Shown piece after piece: positions 1-7,030 of a stretch of 13,352 nucleotides of DNA. Position 1 is the stretch's first letter. The number at the start of each line of letters is the position of its first letter. Under the pieces are notes generated by a model, which saw only the letters and a program-made list of their open reading frames with translations, ran no database searches and was not told the origin of the DNA. The stretch spans positions 1,780-15,131 of the forward strand of contig PXSG01000052.1 of NCBI GenBank assembly GCA_003023485.1, in the 5' to 3' direction. This DNA is from Halobacteriales archaeon SW_10_68_16. GTDB taxonomy: Archaea > Halobacteriota > Halobacteria > Halobacteriales > Haloarculaceae. Both the position numbers and the translations under genes were made by a program.

Positions 1-575
1 TCGACGCTGTGGATGCCGGCCGCTGCCGCGAGGATGTCGTTGTTCACGACCTGCGGGGCCGCACCCGCGTAGGCGGCGACGCCCGTATTTTCGAGTGCCT
101 GTGCGACGCCGAGGAACTCGCTGGGGGTCTCGTACCCGAAGTCGTACTCGCCCTCGCCGACGGGCGTCCCGCCGAGGTCCTCGACGGTCGCCGAGAGCGC
201 GTCGACGTGGGCCGCCTCGTGGGCGCGCAGCGTGTCCAGGTACTGGGGGACCTCCATCCGGAGCTGCTGGCCAAAGTCCGAGAGGACGTCGGCGTTCGTC
301 AGTTCGTCCTCGGCGAACTCCGCCAGCCCGTCGCGGTAGAAGGCGTGTTCGAGGTGTTCGAGGGTCAGCGCGTAGTTGACCAGCGGGACGTCCGGGGCTG
401 CCATCTCCCCGGTCTCGGTTTCGGTCGCCGTCTCGGTCGGCGTCTCCGTCTCCATCGGCGTGTCGGTCATCGACTCCTCCGGCGTCGGGGTCGGGTCGGT
501 GCCGCCGGCACCGCTCAGCGCCGCCGTCGCGCCGAGGAACCGTCGTCGGGTCGTCCGCTCGTTGTTGGGGGTCAT
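1..575 (-). CDS. Tat-exported ferritin-like domain protein (C-terminus outside window)
   Basis: The minus-strand frame opens at the ATG complementary to 573-575 and runs off the left edge, giving 191 complete codons. Residues 9-15 (TRRRFLG) match the twin-arginine export motif, followed by a short Ala/Gly stretch and a Thr/Glu/Pro-rich linker (about 26-57) that looks like a spacer on the outside of the cell. From about residue 60 the sequence resembles the ferritin-like (Ferritin_2) fold: one helix carries LEHLEHAFY (E73, E76, H77), a second carries HEAAH (119-123), and a third starts with ALENTG. These Glu/His pairs are the kind that bind a di-metal centre, but the full ligand set cannot be checked because the protein is cut. 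The function is unknown; relatives are called desiccation-related or simply ferritin-like. It diverges from the dUTPase-family gene. The family call is from motif recognition; export is inferred. Confidence 0.82.
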   Translation of the reverse strand, partial: MTPNNERTTRRRFLGATAALSGAGGTDPTPTPEESMTDTPMETETPTETATETETGEMAAPDVPLVNYALTLEHLEHAFYRDGLAEFAEDELTNADVLSDFGQQLRMEVPQYLDTLRAHEAAHVDALSATVEDLGGTPVGEGEYDFGYETPSEFLGVAQALENTGVAAYAGAAPQVVNNDILAAAAGIHSV

Positions 576-674
576 AACTCCGTGCTACCCGAGGCCCCGA
601 CCCCACTTGAGTATTCTCGGAAATTTTACATTATTTCGCCCGGAGTGGGGCGAGAGTGAGACCCAATTTCGGCA

Positions 675-682
675 GTATTTTG
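675..682 (+). promoter_or_regulatory. TATA-like box of the dUTPase-family gene
   Basis: GTATTTTG is centred about 28 nt before the ATG at 706, the spacing expected for a leaderless haloarchaeal transcript. It sits in the AT-richer divergent region shared with the ferritin-like gene. Confidence 0.55.
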
Positions 683-705
683 CCCGCGGCCCCGGACGGG
701 CAGGC

Positions 706-1167
706 ATGTTCAGGAGCGGGCAGTTCGTCGCCGAGCAACTGGGCGAGTTGCGACCGGCACAGGTCCAGCCCAACGGCGTCGATCTGACGCTGGGTGGCGT
801 CTTCGAACAGGTCTCGCCGGGGCGCATCGAACGCGGGGACAAGACCGTCGGCGACCGGCACGAACTCGATCCCACGGACGGGGTGTACCGTCTCGACCCC
901 GGTGGGTACGTGGTCGGCTACGCCGAGCGAGTGTCGATTCCCGAGGAACACGTCGGGTTCCTCTACCCCCGGTCGTCGCTGTTGCGCAACTCCTGTATGC
1001 TGAACACGGCCGTCTGGGACGCCGGCTACGAGGGGCGGGGCGAGGGGTTACTGGAGGTTCACCACCCGATCGAACTCGAAGCAGGGGCCCGCATCGCACA
1101 GCTCGTGCTGGCGGCAGCCGACCACGCGGGCACCTACGACGGGTCCTACCAGCGCGAGAACCTCTGA
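706..1167 (+). CDS. dUTPase / dCTP deaminase superfamily enzyme, probable dUTP pyrophosphatase
   Basis: A 153-residue protein of the trimeric dUTPase/dCTP deaminase fold, which in haloarchaea is usually annotated as deoxyuridine triphosphate nucleotidohydrolase. It would turn dUTP into dUMP, keeping uracil out of DNA and feeding thymidylate synthase. Visible superfamily motifs are VQPNGVDLTLG (20-30), YPRSSLLRN (88-96), AVWDAGYEGRGE (102-113) and ARIAQLVL (128-135), with a glycine-containing tail GTYDGSYQREN (142-152) that would close over the active site. E117 lies where deaminases have their catalytic glutamate, so dCTP deaminase or a bifunctional enzyme is not excluded. The frame is open further upstream, but the ATG at 706 is chosen because the family motifs start soon after it and a TATA-like box lies 28 nt before it. 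Confidence 0.88.
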   Translation: MFRSGQFVAEQLGELRPAQVQPNGVDLTLGGVFEQVSPGRIERGDKTVGDRHELDPTDGVYRLDPGGYVVGYAERVSIPEEHVGFLYPRSSLLRNSCMLNTAVWDAGYEGRGEGLLEVHHPIELEAGARIAQLVLAAADHAGTYDGSYQRENL

Positions 1168-1267
1168 ACCTGTCTCAGCGACTGAAACAAGCGTCAGACC
1201 TATGTAGATGGACGCGAAACGTTGTATCGCCGAGTTGGGGGGAGACCGACCCGGACCGTGCCTCTGA

Positions 1268-2304
1268 CAGCTTCTTACCCGGCGTTTCCGCCTCCAACCG
1301 GCAGCGAGCGGGGTCGTTCCCCCGCTTTTCACTCCCGATAGTGGCGACCCCGGAGTCGGCTACGCGGACTCGCCCCTCGTGGCCGTCCAGTACTGGCTGT
1401 ACTCCGCGTTCGACCAGTTCGCGACGAACTTCCACTGGCACGACTGGGAGGCGTTGTACGTCTTCGTCGACACCGACACCGGCGAGCCCCAGTTGTACGT
1501 CGCCAGTTCCCACTCCCGGAAGGTCCCCAACAACGAGTTCCTCGACCCCGAGACGGATGTCCCGCGGGTCCTCACGGAACTGGGCTCGCACTCGAGTGCG
1601 CTGTCGGTCAACGACGAGCGCGACCGGTTCCAGCGGCTCCCCGCGGGCGACCTCGTGGCCGACATCACCAACAGCACCATCGAGGGCGTCGAGGACCTGG
1701 CCGAGATCCCGCTGGCCTACGGCCTCCCGCGCGACGAGGGGACGCGCCTCCCGTACGTCGTCCCCGAACTCGACGGCCAACCCCTGTACGAACACGGGCG
1801 ACTCCCGGCCGTCTCTACGACGCACCGCTGGACGGTCCGGACGCGGTCTACGTCCACGACGGTGGCGCCTTCACGACCGAGGTCCGGGACGCCGACGACG
1901 AGGTGGGCGCGTTCCGCGTCAACCCCGGCGTCCGTGCCGGCACCGGGGTCAGCGAAGTAGAGAGAGACGACGATGACGACGAACAAGCGGGTGGAGACGG
2001 CCAGGGGGGTGGCCCCGACAGCCAGCAGGGTGGATCGGAGAACGCGGCCCGCGGGCTGGTGCGGGCGCTCGAGGCCGTGACCGACGCGGCCCGGCGGGCA
2101 CGGGAGCGTGCCGAGGCGAAAGACCAGGGCCAGGCCGACGAAGCGCTCGCCCGGGTCGCACAACGACTGGGAACGGTGGCCCAGCGGCTGGCCGACGCGC
2201 AGGGCCAAAGTGTGGTACCCGAAGACATCGGCCGGGCGACCGAGCGACGCCTCGAACAGGCCGGGCGCCGCGCCGAGCAGGCCCGGTCGGCCGAGAAGCT
2301 CTGA
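1268..2304 (+). pseudogene. Frameshifted, start-less NPP1/NLP-like protein gene with helical C-terminal tail
   Basis: The first half reads in frame 2 and is open from just after a TGA at 1265-1267; no ATG is usable, and the first alternative start is a GTG at 1379. It encodes VQYWLYSAFDQ, then HWHDWE (1433-1450), an Asp-rich turn and ASSHSRKVPN. The HxHDWE core followed by hydrophobic strands and an S-x-H segment resembles the GHRHDWE signature of NPP1/necrosis-inducing-like proteins, so I infer a relative of that fold. Near 1801-1806 the sense frame jumps to frame 1: GRLYDAPLDGPDAVYVHDG continues directly after PLYEHGRLP if one base is restored in the CCC at 1804-1806. The second part ends in a Gly/Asp/Gln linker and a long amphipathic Ala/Arg/Glu helix up to the stop at 2302-2304. 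It is probably dead, unless the missing base is a sequencing error. The biological role is unknown. Confidence 0.7.
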
Positions 2305-2366
2305 CTGTCGGAACGTGTCTGTCTCTCCGGCGGGTCCACCGACGCGACTCCCGTACCACCGATAGG

Positions 2367-2373
2367 GTTTAAC
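2367..2373 (+). promoter_or_regulatory. TATA-like box of the winged-helix gene at 2397
   Basis: GTTTAAC is centred 27 nt before the ATG at 2397 with no ribosome binding site between, fitting leaderless transcription. It supports this start codon. Confidence 0.6.
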
Positions 2374-2396
2374 CGACATCGGGACGAACGTTCGGT

Positions 2397-2795
2397 ATGA
2401 GCAGTGACTCGGACGACTCCCGGTTGCGGGACGAGCACGGTCGGTACGTCTCGGAGGTGACCCCCGAGGACGTGCTGGACGTGTTCGAGTCCGTCCCGGG
2501 ACCGACGATTACGACATCGGACGTCGTCGAGGAACTGGATTGCTCGCGAGAGGTCGCGCGCAACCGACTGACGGAACTGGCCGAGCGGGGACTGGTCGAG
2601 CGACGCAAATCGGGGCGCGTCGTCCTCTGGTGGCGCGGGGACGACGCCGCGTCCAATCCCTACGCGATGCCGCCGGCGATCACCAGGCTCTCGACGGCGA
2701 CGACCGCGACGCCCCCGAGCATCAACAGGAGGCCGAGCAGGCCCACGAGACCGAGTTTGTCGAGCATGTGCCCCCTCCCGGCGGACGGGGCTTAA
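2397..2795 (+). CDS. Winged helix-turn-helix regulator with a suspect C-terminal run-on
   Basis: A 132-residue reading frame. Residues about 22-80 form a compact winged-helix: PEDVLDVFE, then TTSDVVEELDCSREVARNRL (helix-turn-helix) and a wing RRKSGRVVLWWR. This pattern, with a highly charged N-terminus SDSDDSRLRDEHGRY, is common in small haloarchaeal DNA-binding proteins. It is probably a transcription regulator; the target is unknown. From about residue 88 the composition changes to Thr/Pro/Ser/Arg with few acidic residues, which is typical of reading the wrong strand of a real haloarchaeal gene. That tail exactly overlaps the 35-residue membrane ORF on the minus strand. I therefore think the natural protein ended near residue 87 and the present tail is a read-through acquired when the junction between the two genes changed. 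No direct partner is evident; eIF1A downstream has its own promoter. Confidence 0.82.
   Translation: MSSDSDDSRLRDEHGRYVSEVTPEDVLDVFESVPGPTITTSDVVEELDCSREVARNRLTELAERGLVERRKSGRVVLWWRGDDAASNPYAMPPAITRLSTATTATPPSINRRPSRPTRPSLSSMCPLPADGA
2660..2767 (-). CDS. Small hydrophobic membrane protein, 35 residues
   Basis: The minus strand encodes MLDKLGLVGLLG followed by an almost unbroken run of Leu, Val, Ile, Gly and Ala, ending in IAGGIA at a TAG. It should form one membrane helix. It begins like a family of small haloarchaeal membrane proteins that I recall as DUF7470 (often starting MLDKLG); by my recollection those have about 60 residues and a second helix, so this copy looks truncated. Support for it being real: a TTTAAG box lies 27 nt before the ATG on the minus strand, and the plus-strand frame over the same bases has atypical composition. 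It overlaps the 3' part of the winged-helix gene convergently by its whole length. Function unknown. Confidence 0.62.
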   Translation of the reverse strand: MLDKLGLVGLLGLLLMLGGVAVVAVESLVIAGGIA

Positions 2796-2796
2796 A
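2791..2796 (-). promoter_or_regulatory. TATA-like box of the 35-residue membrane ORF
   Basis: On the minus strand this reads TTTAAG, about 27 nt before the ATG at 2767, the same geometry as the box of the neighbouring eIF1A gene. It is the best evidence that the mini-gene is transcribed. Confidence 0.55.
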
Positions 2797-2852
2797 CGGG
2801 CCGGCTCCCGACCGCCGTGGGGCGTGGTGACACGGGACGTACGCCTTGCAAA

Positions 2853-2860
2853 GCTTAAAC
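2853..2860 (+). promoter_or_regulatory. TATA-like box of the eIF1A gene
   Basis: GCTTAAAC is centred about 28 nt before the ATG at 2885 and decides that start over the in-frame upstream ATG at 2846, which lies before the box. Confidence 0.65.
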
Positions 2861-2884
2861 CGTCTGCCCGGTCAACCGGCACAT

Positions 2885-3175
2885 ATGAGCGACCACGAGG
2901 GGCGAACGGACCTCCGGATGCCCGACGACGACGAGGTGTTCGCCGTCGTGACGGATATGCTGGGAGCGAACCGCGTGAAAGTACGGTGTATGGACGGCGT
3001 CGAACGCACGGCGCGCATCCCCGGGAAGATGCAAAAGCGCATCTGGATCCGGGAGGACGACGTCGTGCTGGTCGAACCGTGGGACTGGCAGGACGAGAAG
3101 GCCGACATCACGTGGCGCTACGAGAAACAGGAGGCCGACCAGCTCAAGGAGGAGGGACACATCCAGGAGACATGA
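2885..3175 (+). CDS. eif1A: Translation initiation factor eIF1A
   Basis: A 96-residue protein, the usual length for archaeal aIF1A. It binds the A site of the small ribosomal subunit and helps start-codon selection with aIF1 and aIF2. The OB fold spans about residues 15-80: [20 protein letters not shown], then [19 protein letters not shown] and [12 protein letters not shown], all hallmark eIF1A stretches; a charged C-terminal tail [11 protein letters not shown] follows. The start at 2885 is preferred over the in-frame ATG at 2846 because of family length and the TATA box at 2853-2860. Rio1 kinase follows 58 nt downstream, a neighbourhood found in other archaea that links initiation with small-subunit maturation. 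Confidence 0.96.
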   Translation: MSDHEGRTDLRMPDDDEVFAVVTDMLGANRVKVRCMDGVERTARIPGKMQKRIWIREDDVVLVEPWDWQDEKADITWRYEKQEADQLKEEGHIQET

Positions 3176-3233
3176 CCGGGTTTCGCTCCCGACGCCGGCT
3201 GGTTCCCCCTCCCCTCTTCTCTTCCCGTTTTGC

Positions 3234-4106
3234 ATGACGGAGTACGGCCTGCTCGACACCGAGGAGGCAGACGTTCCCGGCGACGAGTTCGAGGAGATCG
3301 ACGTCTCCGATACGGAGGCCGACCGCATCGCCCGAAAGCGGGATCGGGAGTTCAGCGAGTTCCGCGAGCGCATCACGGACGCCGACCAGTTCAAGGTCGA
3401 GGAGTCGGTCTTCGACGAGGCCACCTACGGGGCGCTGTACAAGCTGGTCCAGGACGGCCACATCGAGGCCTTCGGCGGCCCGCTCTCGACGGGCAAGGAG
3501 GCCAACGTCTACGAGGCGCTCGCGGGGCCGACCGCCAGCGAGGAACTGGGTGCCGACGGCCGCCCGGAGGTCGCCGTCAAGGTCTACCGCATCAACGCCT
3601 CCGATTTCCGCGAGATGGGCGAGTACCTCGAGGGCGACCCCCGCTTCGAGGGGCTGGGCCACGACAAGAAGGCGATTGTCACCGCATGGATCCGCAAGGA
3701 GTTCGCCAACATCGAACGCGCCCTGGAGGCCGGCGTGCGCGTCCCGACGCCCATCGCCGTCGAACGGAACGTCCTCGTCATGGAGTACATCGGCACCGCC
3801 GACGGGCGTGCGAAGCGCCTCTCGGAGGTCGAAATCGAGAACCCCCGCACGGCCTACGAGGTCGTCCGGGAGTACATGCGCCGCCTCTACGAGGCGGGTC
3901 TCGTCCACGGCGACCTCTCGGAGTACAACGTCGTCTTCCACGAGGGGCAACTCGTGGTCATCGACCTCGGCCAGGCCGTGACGGTCCACCACCCCAACCA
4001 CACGGACTTCCTGGAGCGGGACTGCGAGAACGTGGCCGCCTTTTTCGCCCGTCAGGGCCTTGAGGTCAGCGGGGACCAGTTGTACGATGCTGTTACGGGC
4101 GAGTAG
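3234..4106 (+). CDS. rio1: RIO1-type serine protein kinase/ATPase (ribosome maturation)
   Basis: A 290-residue atypical kinase of the RIO1 family, which acts in late maturation of the small ribosomal subunit. After an acidic N-terminus (1-35), the RIO domain shows the flexible ATP loop STGKEANVY (85-93), the catalytic-site lysine in VAVKVYR (K116), the KEFANIERA helix (155-163), the hinge LVMEYIG (181-187), the catalytic loop HGDLSEYN (225-232, D227 and N232) and the metal-binding DLGQAV (244-249, D244). All essential residues are present, so it should be active. Length is normal. It follows eIF1A by 58 nt, with a pyrimidine-rich spacer and no clear TATA box, so co-transcription is likely. 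In many archaea a KH-domain (Dim2-like) gene comes next; here a broken minus-strand gene occupies that position. Confidence 0.96.
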   Translation: MTEYGLLDTEEADVPGDEFEEIDVSDTEADRIARKRDREFSEFRERITDADQFKVEESVFDEATYGALYKLVQDGHIEAFGGPLSTGKEANVYEALAGPTASEELGADGRPEVAVKVYRINASDFREMGEYLEGDPRFEGLGHDKKAIVTAWIRKEFANIERALEAGVRVPTPIAVERNVLVMEYIGTADGRAKRLSEVEIENPRTAYEVVREYMRRLYEAGLVHGDLSEYNVVFHEGQLVVIDLGQAVTVHHPNHTDFLERDCENVAAFFARQGLEVSGDQLYDAVTGE

Positions 4107-4189
4107 GGCCGATGGCCTCGGCCGTTCCTGACGACATCCCGTATACTGCCGACCATCCAGTAACGGTGGGTTCGTCGCCACCGATCGTC

Positions 4190-5206
4190 TCAACACCCGA
4201 CGAAGTTCACCCAGAATACGATGGTGTCGGTCGAGGCGACGTTGCCGTTCGAGTCGATGCCCTGAACCCTGATCTCGTATTTCGTCCCCGCGCATCTGCA
4301 GTCGGACAGCGCCACGGTCTGGGTGTCACCGGTACCGATCGTCGTCCAGCTGTTCGGCGTGCAGTATGTGCTCTTGCTCTTGCCGGCACCACGGTAGCTC
4401 CACCTGTAGTCGTCGTAGTCGTCCGGCCACACGTGTGAGCAGTAGCCCAAACCGCGGTGCTTGCTGGTCTCCGCTTTCAGAGTTATTTCCGCATACGGGG
4501 GACCGTCGTCGTACACGACGCGCTCCTCGCCGGTCTCGTTGTCGTCGCTATCCAAGATCGAGGCGAAACGTTGTTCGAGACCGCTTGCCTGCCCACGATG
4601 GTCCGGCCGGGTGATCTCGACCGACCGGAAGCCACTCCCCTCACACGGGTCGATCCGTTCACAGCCATCGAGACAGTCGTCGAAATCGGTCCACAGATCG
4701 TCCAGATTCCAGCCGTCGCCCGAGAGCGGCCGGGACGGGCGCCGCTCGTCCGGTTCGGGCGTCACCTCGGCGAGCGTGGCGTCGCCGGCGCGGAGTCTGT
4801 CGTCGGTCGCCGCGAAGCCGTACCACCGGAAGCTGTACTCGACGACGCCGTACTCGCCGCCGGTGAGTTCCGTCCGGAAGGCCGCGACGGAGACGTTCTC
4901 GACGACCATCGTCCGCCCGGTCCGTCCTCGGCCTCGGTCGCCATCGCGCGCACCCGCCGGGCGAACGGTTCCCGGACGGCCGACCGGTTCTCCCGGACGC
5001 GGGTCTGCGTTCGCTCGAATCCCTGGACATCGGTGGGTCCGTCGAGTTCCACCCGGTGCTGGACCGTCCAGCGCGCCGACCCGTCGGCTGCGAGGGCCAC
5101 CTCGATGACGACGCGCTCGGGTTCGATCCCGTCGGCCATCGCCGCTGCCAGCCCCCCGGCGGCCGGCGTCTGTCCCGCTGGTGTGGGCGCCCCCGCGACG
5201 CCGTTA
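4190..5206 (-). pseudogene. Frameshifted chimera: haloarchaeal secreted domain joined to a cysteine-containing segment
   Basis: Two minus-strand frames form one broken gene. The first (ATG at 5139, frame open back past 5206) gives ADGSARWTVQHRVELDG and an amphipathic helix ending ATEAEDG. Around 4917-4925 the sense moves to another frame that continues TGRTMVVENVSVAAFRTEL, then YGVVEYSFRWYGFA and LRAGDATLAEVTPEPDERR. Together they match a haloarchaeal extracytoplasmic domain that I recall as DUF7345, usually preceding a membrane helix and a winged helix; one base restored in the GG before ACCGGG rejoins the frames. After PEPDERR the homology stops. About 190 further residues follow, with eight cysteines and a last stretch YEIRVQGIDSNGNVAS resembling the end of a fibronectin-III or Ig-like strand pair, then a TGA. 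No membrane helix or DNA-binding domain remains. I take it as an inactivated fusion; the C-terminal half could have been a separate exported protein. Confidence 0.62.
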
Positions 5207-5618
5207 AACCACTGTCGGCGGTCGGAGCGGTCCGGCCAAAGAGAGGGTGGCTCGGTCTAGTGGTCTCGTCAGAAAGGGCTCAGAGGGGGTAACTGCTCTT
5301 CATCGCCACCATCTGTCTCTCCAGGACCGAGCGACAAAAGCGTTGCTCCGACAGCGCTACGTAGCGACAGTCTTTCACTCGTTTCGCTCGCGGGCACGAC
5401 AGCGCGCGCCGCCACACGGCCGGGAGCGCCTTCCGTCGCGTGCGAGACACGACCGGAGGGAGGCCCTCGAAAAGCGAGCGGGGAGCGAAGCGACCCGCGA
5501 GCGCAATCCGGGGAAAGGCAGGCCTGCCGTCGGCGGGGTGGGATCGAAAGGGGGCTTTCTTGCTGGTCACAACAGACCCGGCAGAGCCACTGACACCGAG
5601 TAGCGGTGCTCCTCCTCT
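5207..5618. other. Non-coding stretch of about 410 bp with inverted repeats
   Basis: No convincing gene lies here. Frames on both strands are open, but they encode Arg/Ser/Pro-rich sequence with few acidic residues, unlike true haloarchaeal proteins. Visible structure: a perfect 12-bp palindrome CGCTACGTAGCG at 5355-5366; a pair CGCTCGCGGG (5385-5394) and CCCGCGAGCG (5494-5503) in inverted orientation; further GAGCGAAGCGA-like words at 5473-5493; and a small stem CACCG/CGGTG at 5594-5608 just beyond the coaD stop. GAGCGAA-type words recur in haloarchaeal intergenic DNA, so I infer a dispersed non-coding repeat rather than a lost gene. Confidence 0.5.
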
Positions 5619-6131
5619 TCAGTCGAGGACCTGCCCGTGGACGTCGATCTCGCCGTTGCGGATGCGGGTACTGGAGATGCGGGTGCCGTCGTCGGCGATG
5701 ACGAAGGGGGCGGTGTGGATCTCCAGGGGGTCGCGCCCGGCCGCGACGCGGCGTTCGTTGAGTTCGTGGGCGCGGTGCTGGGCTTTCCCCTCGGGCGAGA
5801 CGACGAGTGCGTCGATGTCCTCGCGGGTCGCAGCGGGGCCGTGCGTGTCCTCCAGCCTGATGATCTCGTAGGAGGCAGTGTAGGCACCCCCGATCCGTTC
5901 CAGTTCGGCGTCGAGCGTCTCGCGGCGTTCCTCGAAGGATCCCAGCGAGTCGGTCCCCGCCGCGTCCGGCCGCGTTCGCGTGGCGAATTCTGTCGAGGTC
6001 AGGGCGACGATGACGTGGCCTGCGTCGTCCTGGCTGGCGGTCTGGAACGCCGTGTGCAACAGCGCCCGGTGCCCGTCGTGGACCGGCGTGAACGTCCCGC
6101 CGACGATGGCGATGCGCTCGCTCGAACTCAT
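5619..6131 (-). CDS. coaD: Archaeal phosphopantetheine adenylyltransferase
   Basis: A 170-residue nucleotidyltransferase of the HIGH superfamily. It would transfer AMP from ATP to 4'-phosphopantetheine to make dephospho-CoA, the penultimate step of coenzyme A synthesis. The N-terminus IAIVGGTFTPVHDGH (7-21) carries the TxxHxGH-type nucleotide loop, and ISSTRIRNGEI (152-162) is the second ATP-binding motif. LVVSPEGKAQHRAHELNERR (109-128) is typical of archaeal members. The ATG at 6131 is chosen because the motif begins at residue 7 and a TATA-like box lies 29 nt upstream; the longer upstream frame is antisense to the hydrolase gene. It diverges from that gene, with both promoters packed into 81 bp. 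Confidence 0.93.
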   Translation of the reverse strand: MSSSERIAIVGGTFTPVHDGHRALLHTAFQTASQDDAGHVIVALTSTEFATRTRPDAAGTDSLGSFEERRETLDAELERIGGAYTASYEIIRLEDTHGPAATREDIDALVVSPEGKAQHRAHELNERRVAAGRDPLEIHTAPFVIADDGTRISSTRIRNGEIDVHGQVLD

Positions 6132-6155
6132 CGGCCGCCATTGGCGGGCAAGCCA

Positions 6156-6163
6156 CGTATATC
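6156..6163 (-). promoter_or_regulatory. TATA-like box of coaD
   Basis: On the minus strand this reads GATATACG, about 29 nt before the ATG at 6131. It lies in the short divergent spacer shared with the hydrolase gene at 6213, whose own weaker box GCTTCAAG is at 6181-6188. Confidence 0.6.
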
Positions 6164-6212
6164 GTCCGCTCCCGGGACTAGCTTCAAGCACCGCGGGCCC
6201 CTTCCGGCAGGT

Positions 6213-6824
6213 ATGGATGTCGTCAACGTCACCGCGGACGCCGAGGAGTTCACCTGCAACGCCTACCTCGCGCTGGGCGAAGAGCCGACGATGGTCGACG
6301 CCGGGTCGATGCCGGGCGTCGTCGACGTCATCCGCGAGTACACGGACGAACTCGCGAAGGTCGTCGTGACCCACCAGCACGGCGACCACGTCGAGCAACT
6401 CGGGACCGTCGTTGACGCCTTCGACGCCGCGTGCTACGCCTACGACGCCCACCCGCTACGGACCCACGAGATCGGCGACGGGGACCACGTGACGGTCGGC
6501 GAGGAGGACTGTGAGGTCGTCTCCACGCCGGGCCACGGCGACGACCACGTCTCCTTCGTGAGCGAGCACTCCCTCTTTTCGGGTGACGTCGTGGTCCACA
6601 ACGACGGCGCGTTCGACTACGGGAGTTTCGGCCGGACGGACTACCCCGGGATGAGTCGCGAGCGCCTCATCGAGAGTATCCGCGAATTACTGGAGCGGAT
6701 GCCCGACGGCGTCGAACACATGTACGCCGGGCACGGCGAGGTCTTCCACGGCGACGTCCGGGATGTCGTGGAGACGGCCCTCTCGCGGGCGGAGAAACGG
6801 GAGCCGAAGTACCCCGACGAGTGA
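6213..6824 (+). CDS. Metallo-beta-lactamase fold hydrolase
   Basis: A 203-residue protein of the metallo-beta-lactamase superfamily, nearest in style to single-domain glyoxalase II-like hydrolases. The metal-binding set is complete: THQHGDH (53-59, H54, H56, D58, H59), TPGHGDDH (105-112, H108), FSGD (122-125, D125) and YAGHGE (171-176, H174). The N-terminal CNAYLALGEEPTMVDAG (15-31) is the usual opening strand pair before the metal site. The substrate cannot be told; thioester or phosphoester hydrolysis is the normal range for this group. The ATG at 6213 is chosen from the family start and the TATA-like GCTTCAAG 28 nt upstream; the frame is open much further upstream, but only as the shadow of coaD. 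It ends 25 bp from the convergent L40e gene. Confidence 0.92.
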   Translation: MDVVNVTADAEEFTCNAYLALGEEPTMVDAGSMPGVVDVIREYTDELAKVVVTHQHGDHVEQLGTVVDAFDAACYAYDAHPLRTHEIGDGDHVTVGEEDCEVVSTPGHGDDHVSFVSEHSLFSGDVVVHNDGAFDYGSFGRTDYPGMSRERLIESIRELLERMPDGVEHMYAGHGEVFHGDVRDVVETALSRAEKREPKYPDE

Positions 6825-6849
6825 GTCGCGACGGCGTCGACGCGTCCGG

Positions 6850-6999
6850 TCAGGCGCTGCGCGATTCGCGGGCCTTGGGTCGGAGCCGGCCGTAGCCACA
6901 CTTCCGGCAGTTCTCGGCTCGCTGTGGGTTGCGTGCGTTACACCGCATACAGATCTGCTTGGTGAAGATGCGCTCTTCCGCGCGCTCGAATCTGGCCAT
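6850..6999 (-). CDS. rpl40e: Large subunit ribosomal protein L40e
   Basis: A 49-residue zinc-ribbon ribosomal protein. [20 protein letters not shown] leads into two CxxC pairs, C17/C20 and C31/C34, ten residues apart, binding one zinc ion; the tail [11 protein letters not shown] is basic. Length and motif spacing are typical of archaeal L40e. The ATG at 6999 is supported by a TATA-like box 27 nt upstream, and the 20 extra codons of the open frame before it have no family resemblance. The gene stands alone, convergent with the hydrolase gene and divergent from the aminotransferase. Confidence 0.96.
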   Translation of the reverse strand: MARFERAEERIFTKQICMRCNARNPQRAENCRKCGYGRLRPKARESRSA

Positions 7000-7020
7000 A
7001 CCGGCCGCTTTCGCGTGCCC

Positions 7021-7030
7021 GCGGATAACG
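7021..7030 (-). promoter_or_regulatory. TATA-like box of rpl40e
   Basis: On the minus strand CGTTATCCGC is centred about 27 nt before the ATG at 6999, consistent with a leaderless transcript. Confidence 0.5.

Noticed and set aside
1175..1825. 216-codon intact minus-strand frame opposite the broken NPP1-like gene
   Set aside because: It is intact and has an ATG, but its sequence is repetitive Val/Arg/Gly-rich and typical of antisense reading; the plus strand carries the coherent HxHDWE protein sense.
3144..4295. 383-codon minus-strand frame
   Set aside because: Antisense of Rio1, whose kinase motifs are unmistakable.
5280..6156. Extended minus-strand frames across the coaD 3' spacer
   Set aside because: They include antisense or out-of-frame copies of coaD and Ser/Arg/Pro-rich sequence; the in-frame coaD with nucleotidyltransferase motifs is the real gene.
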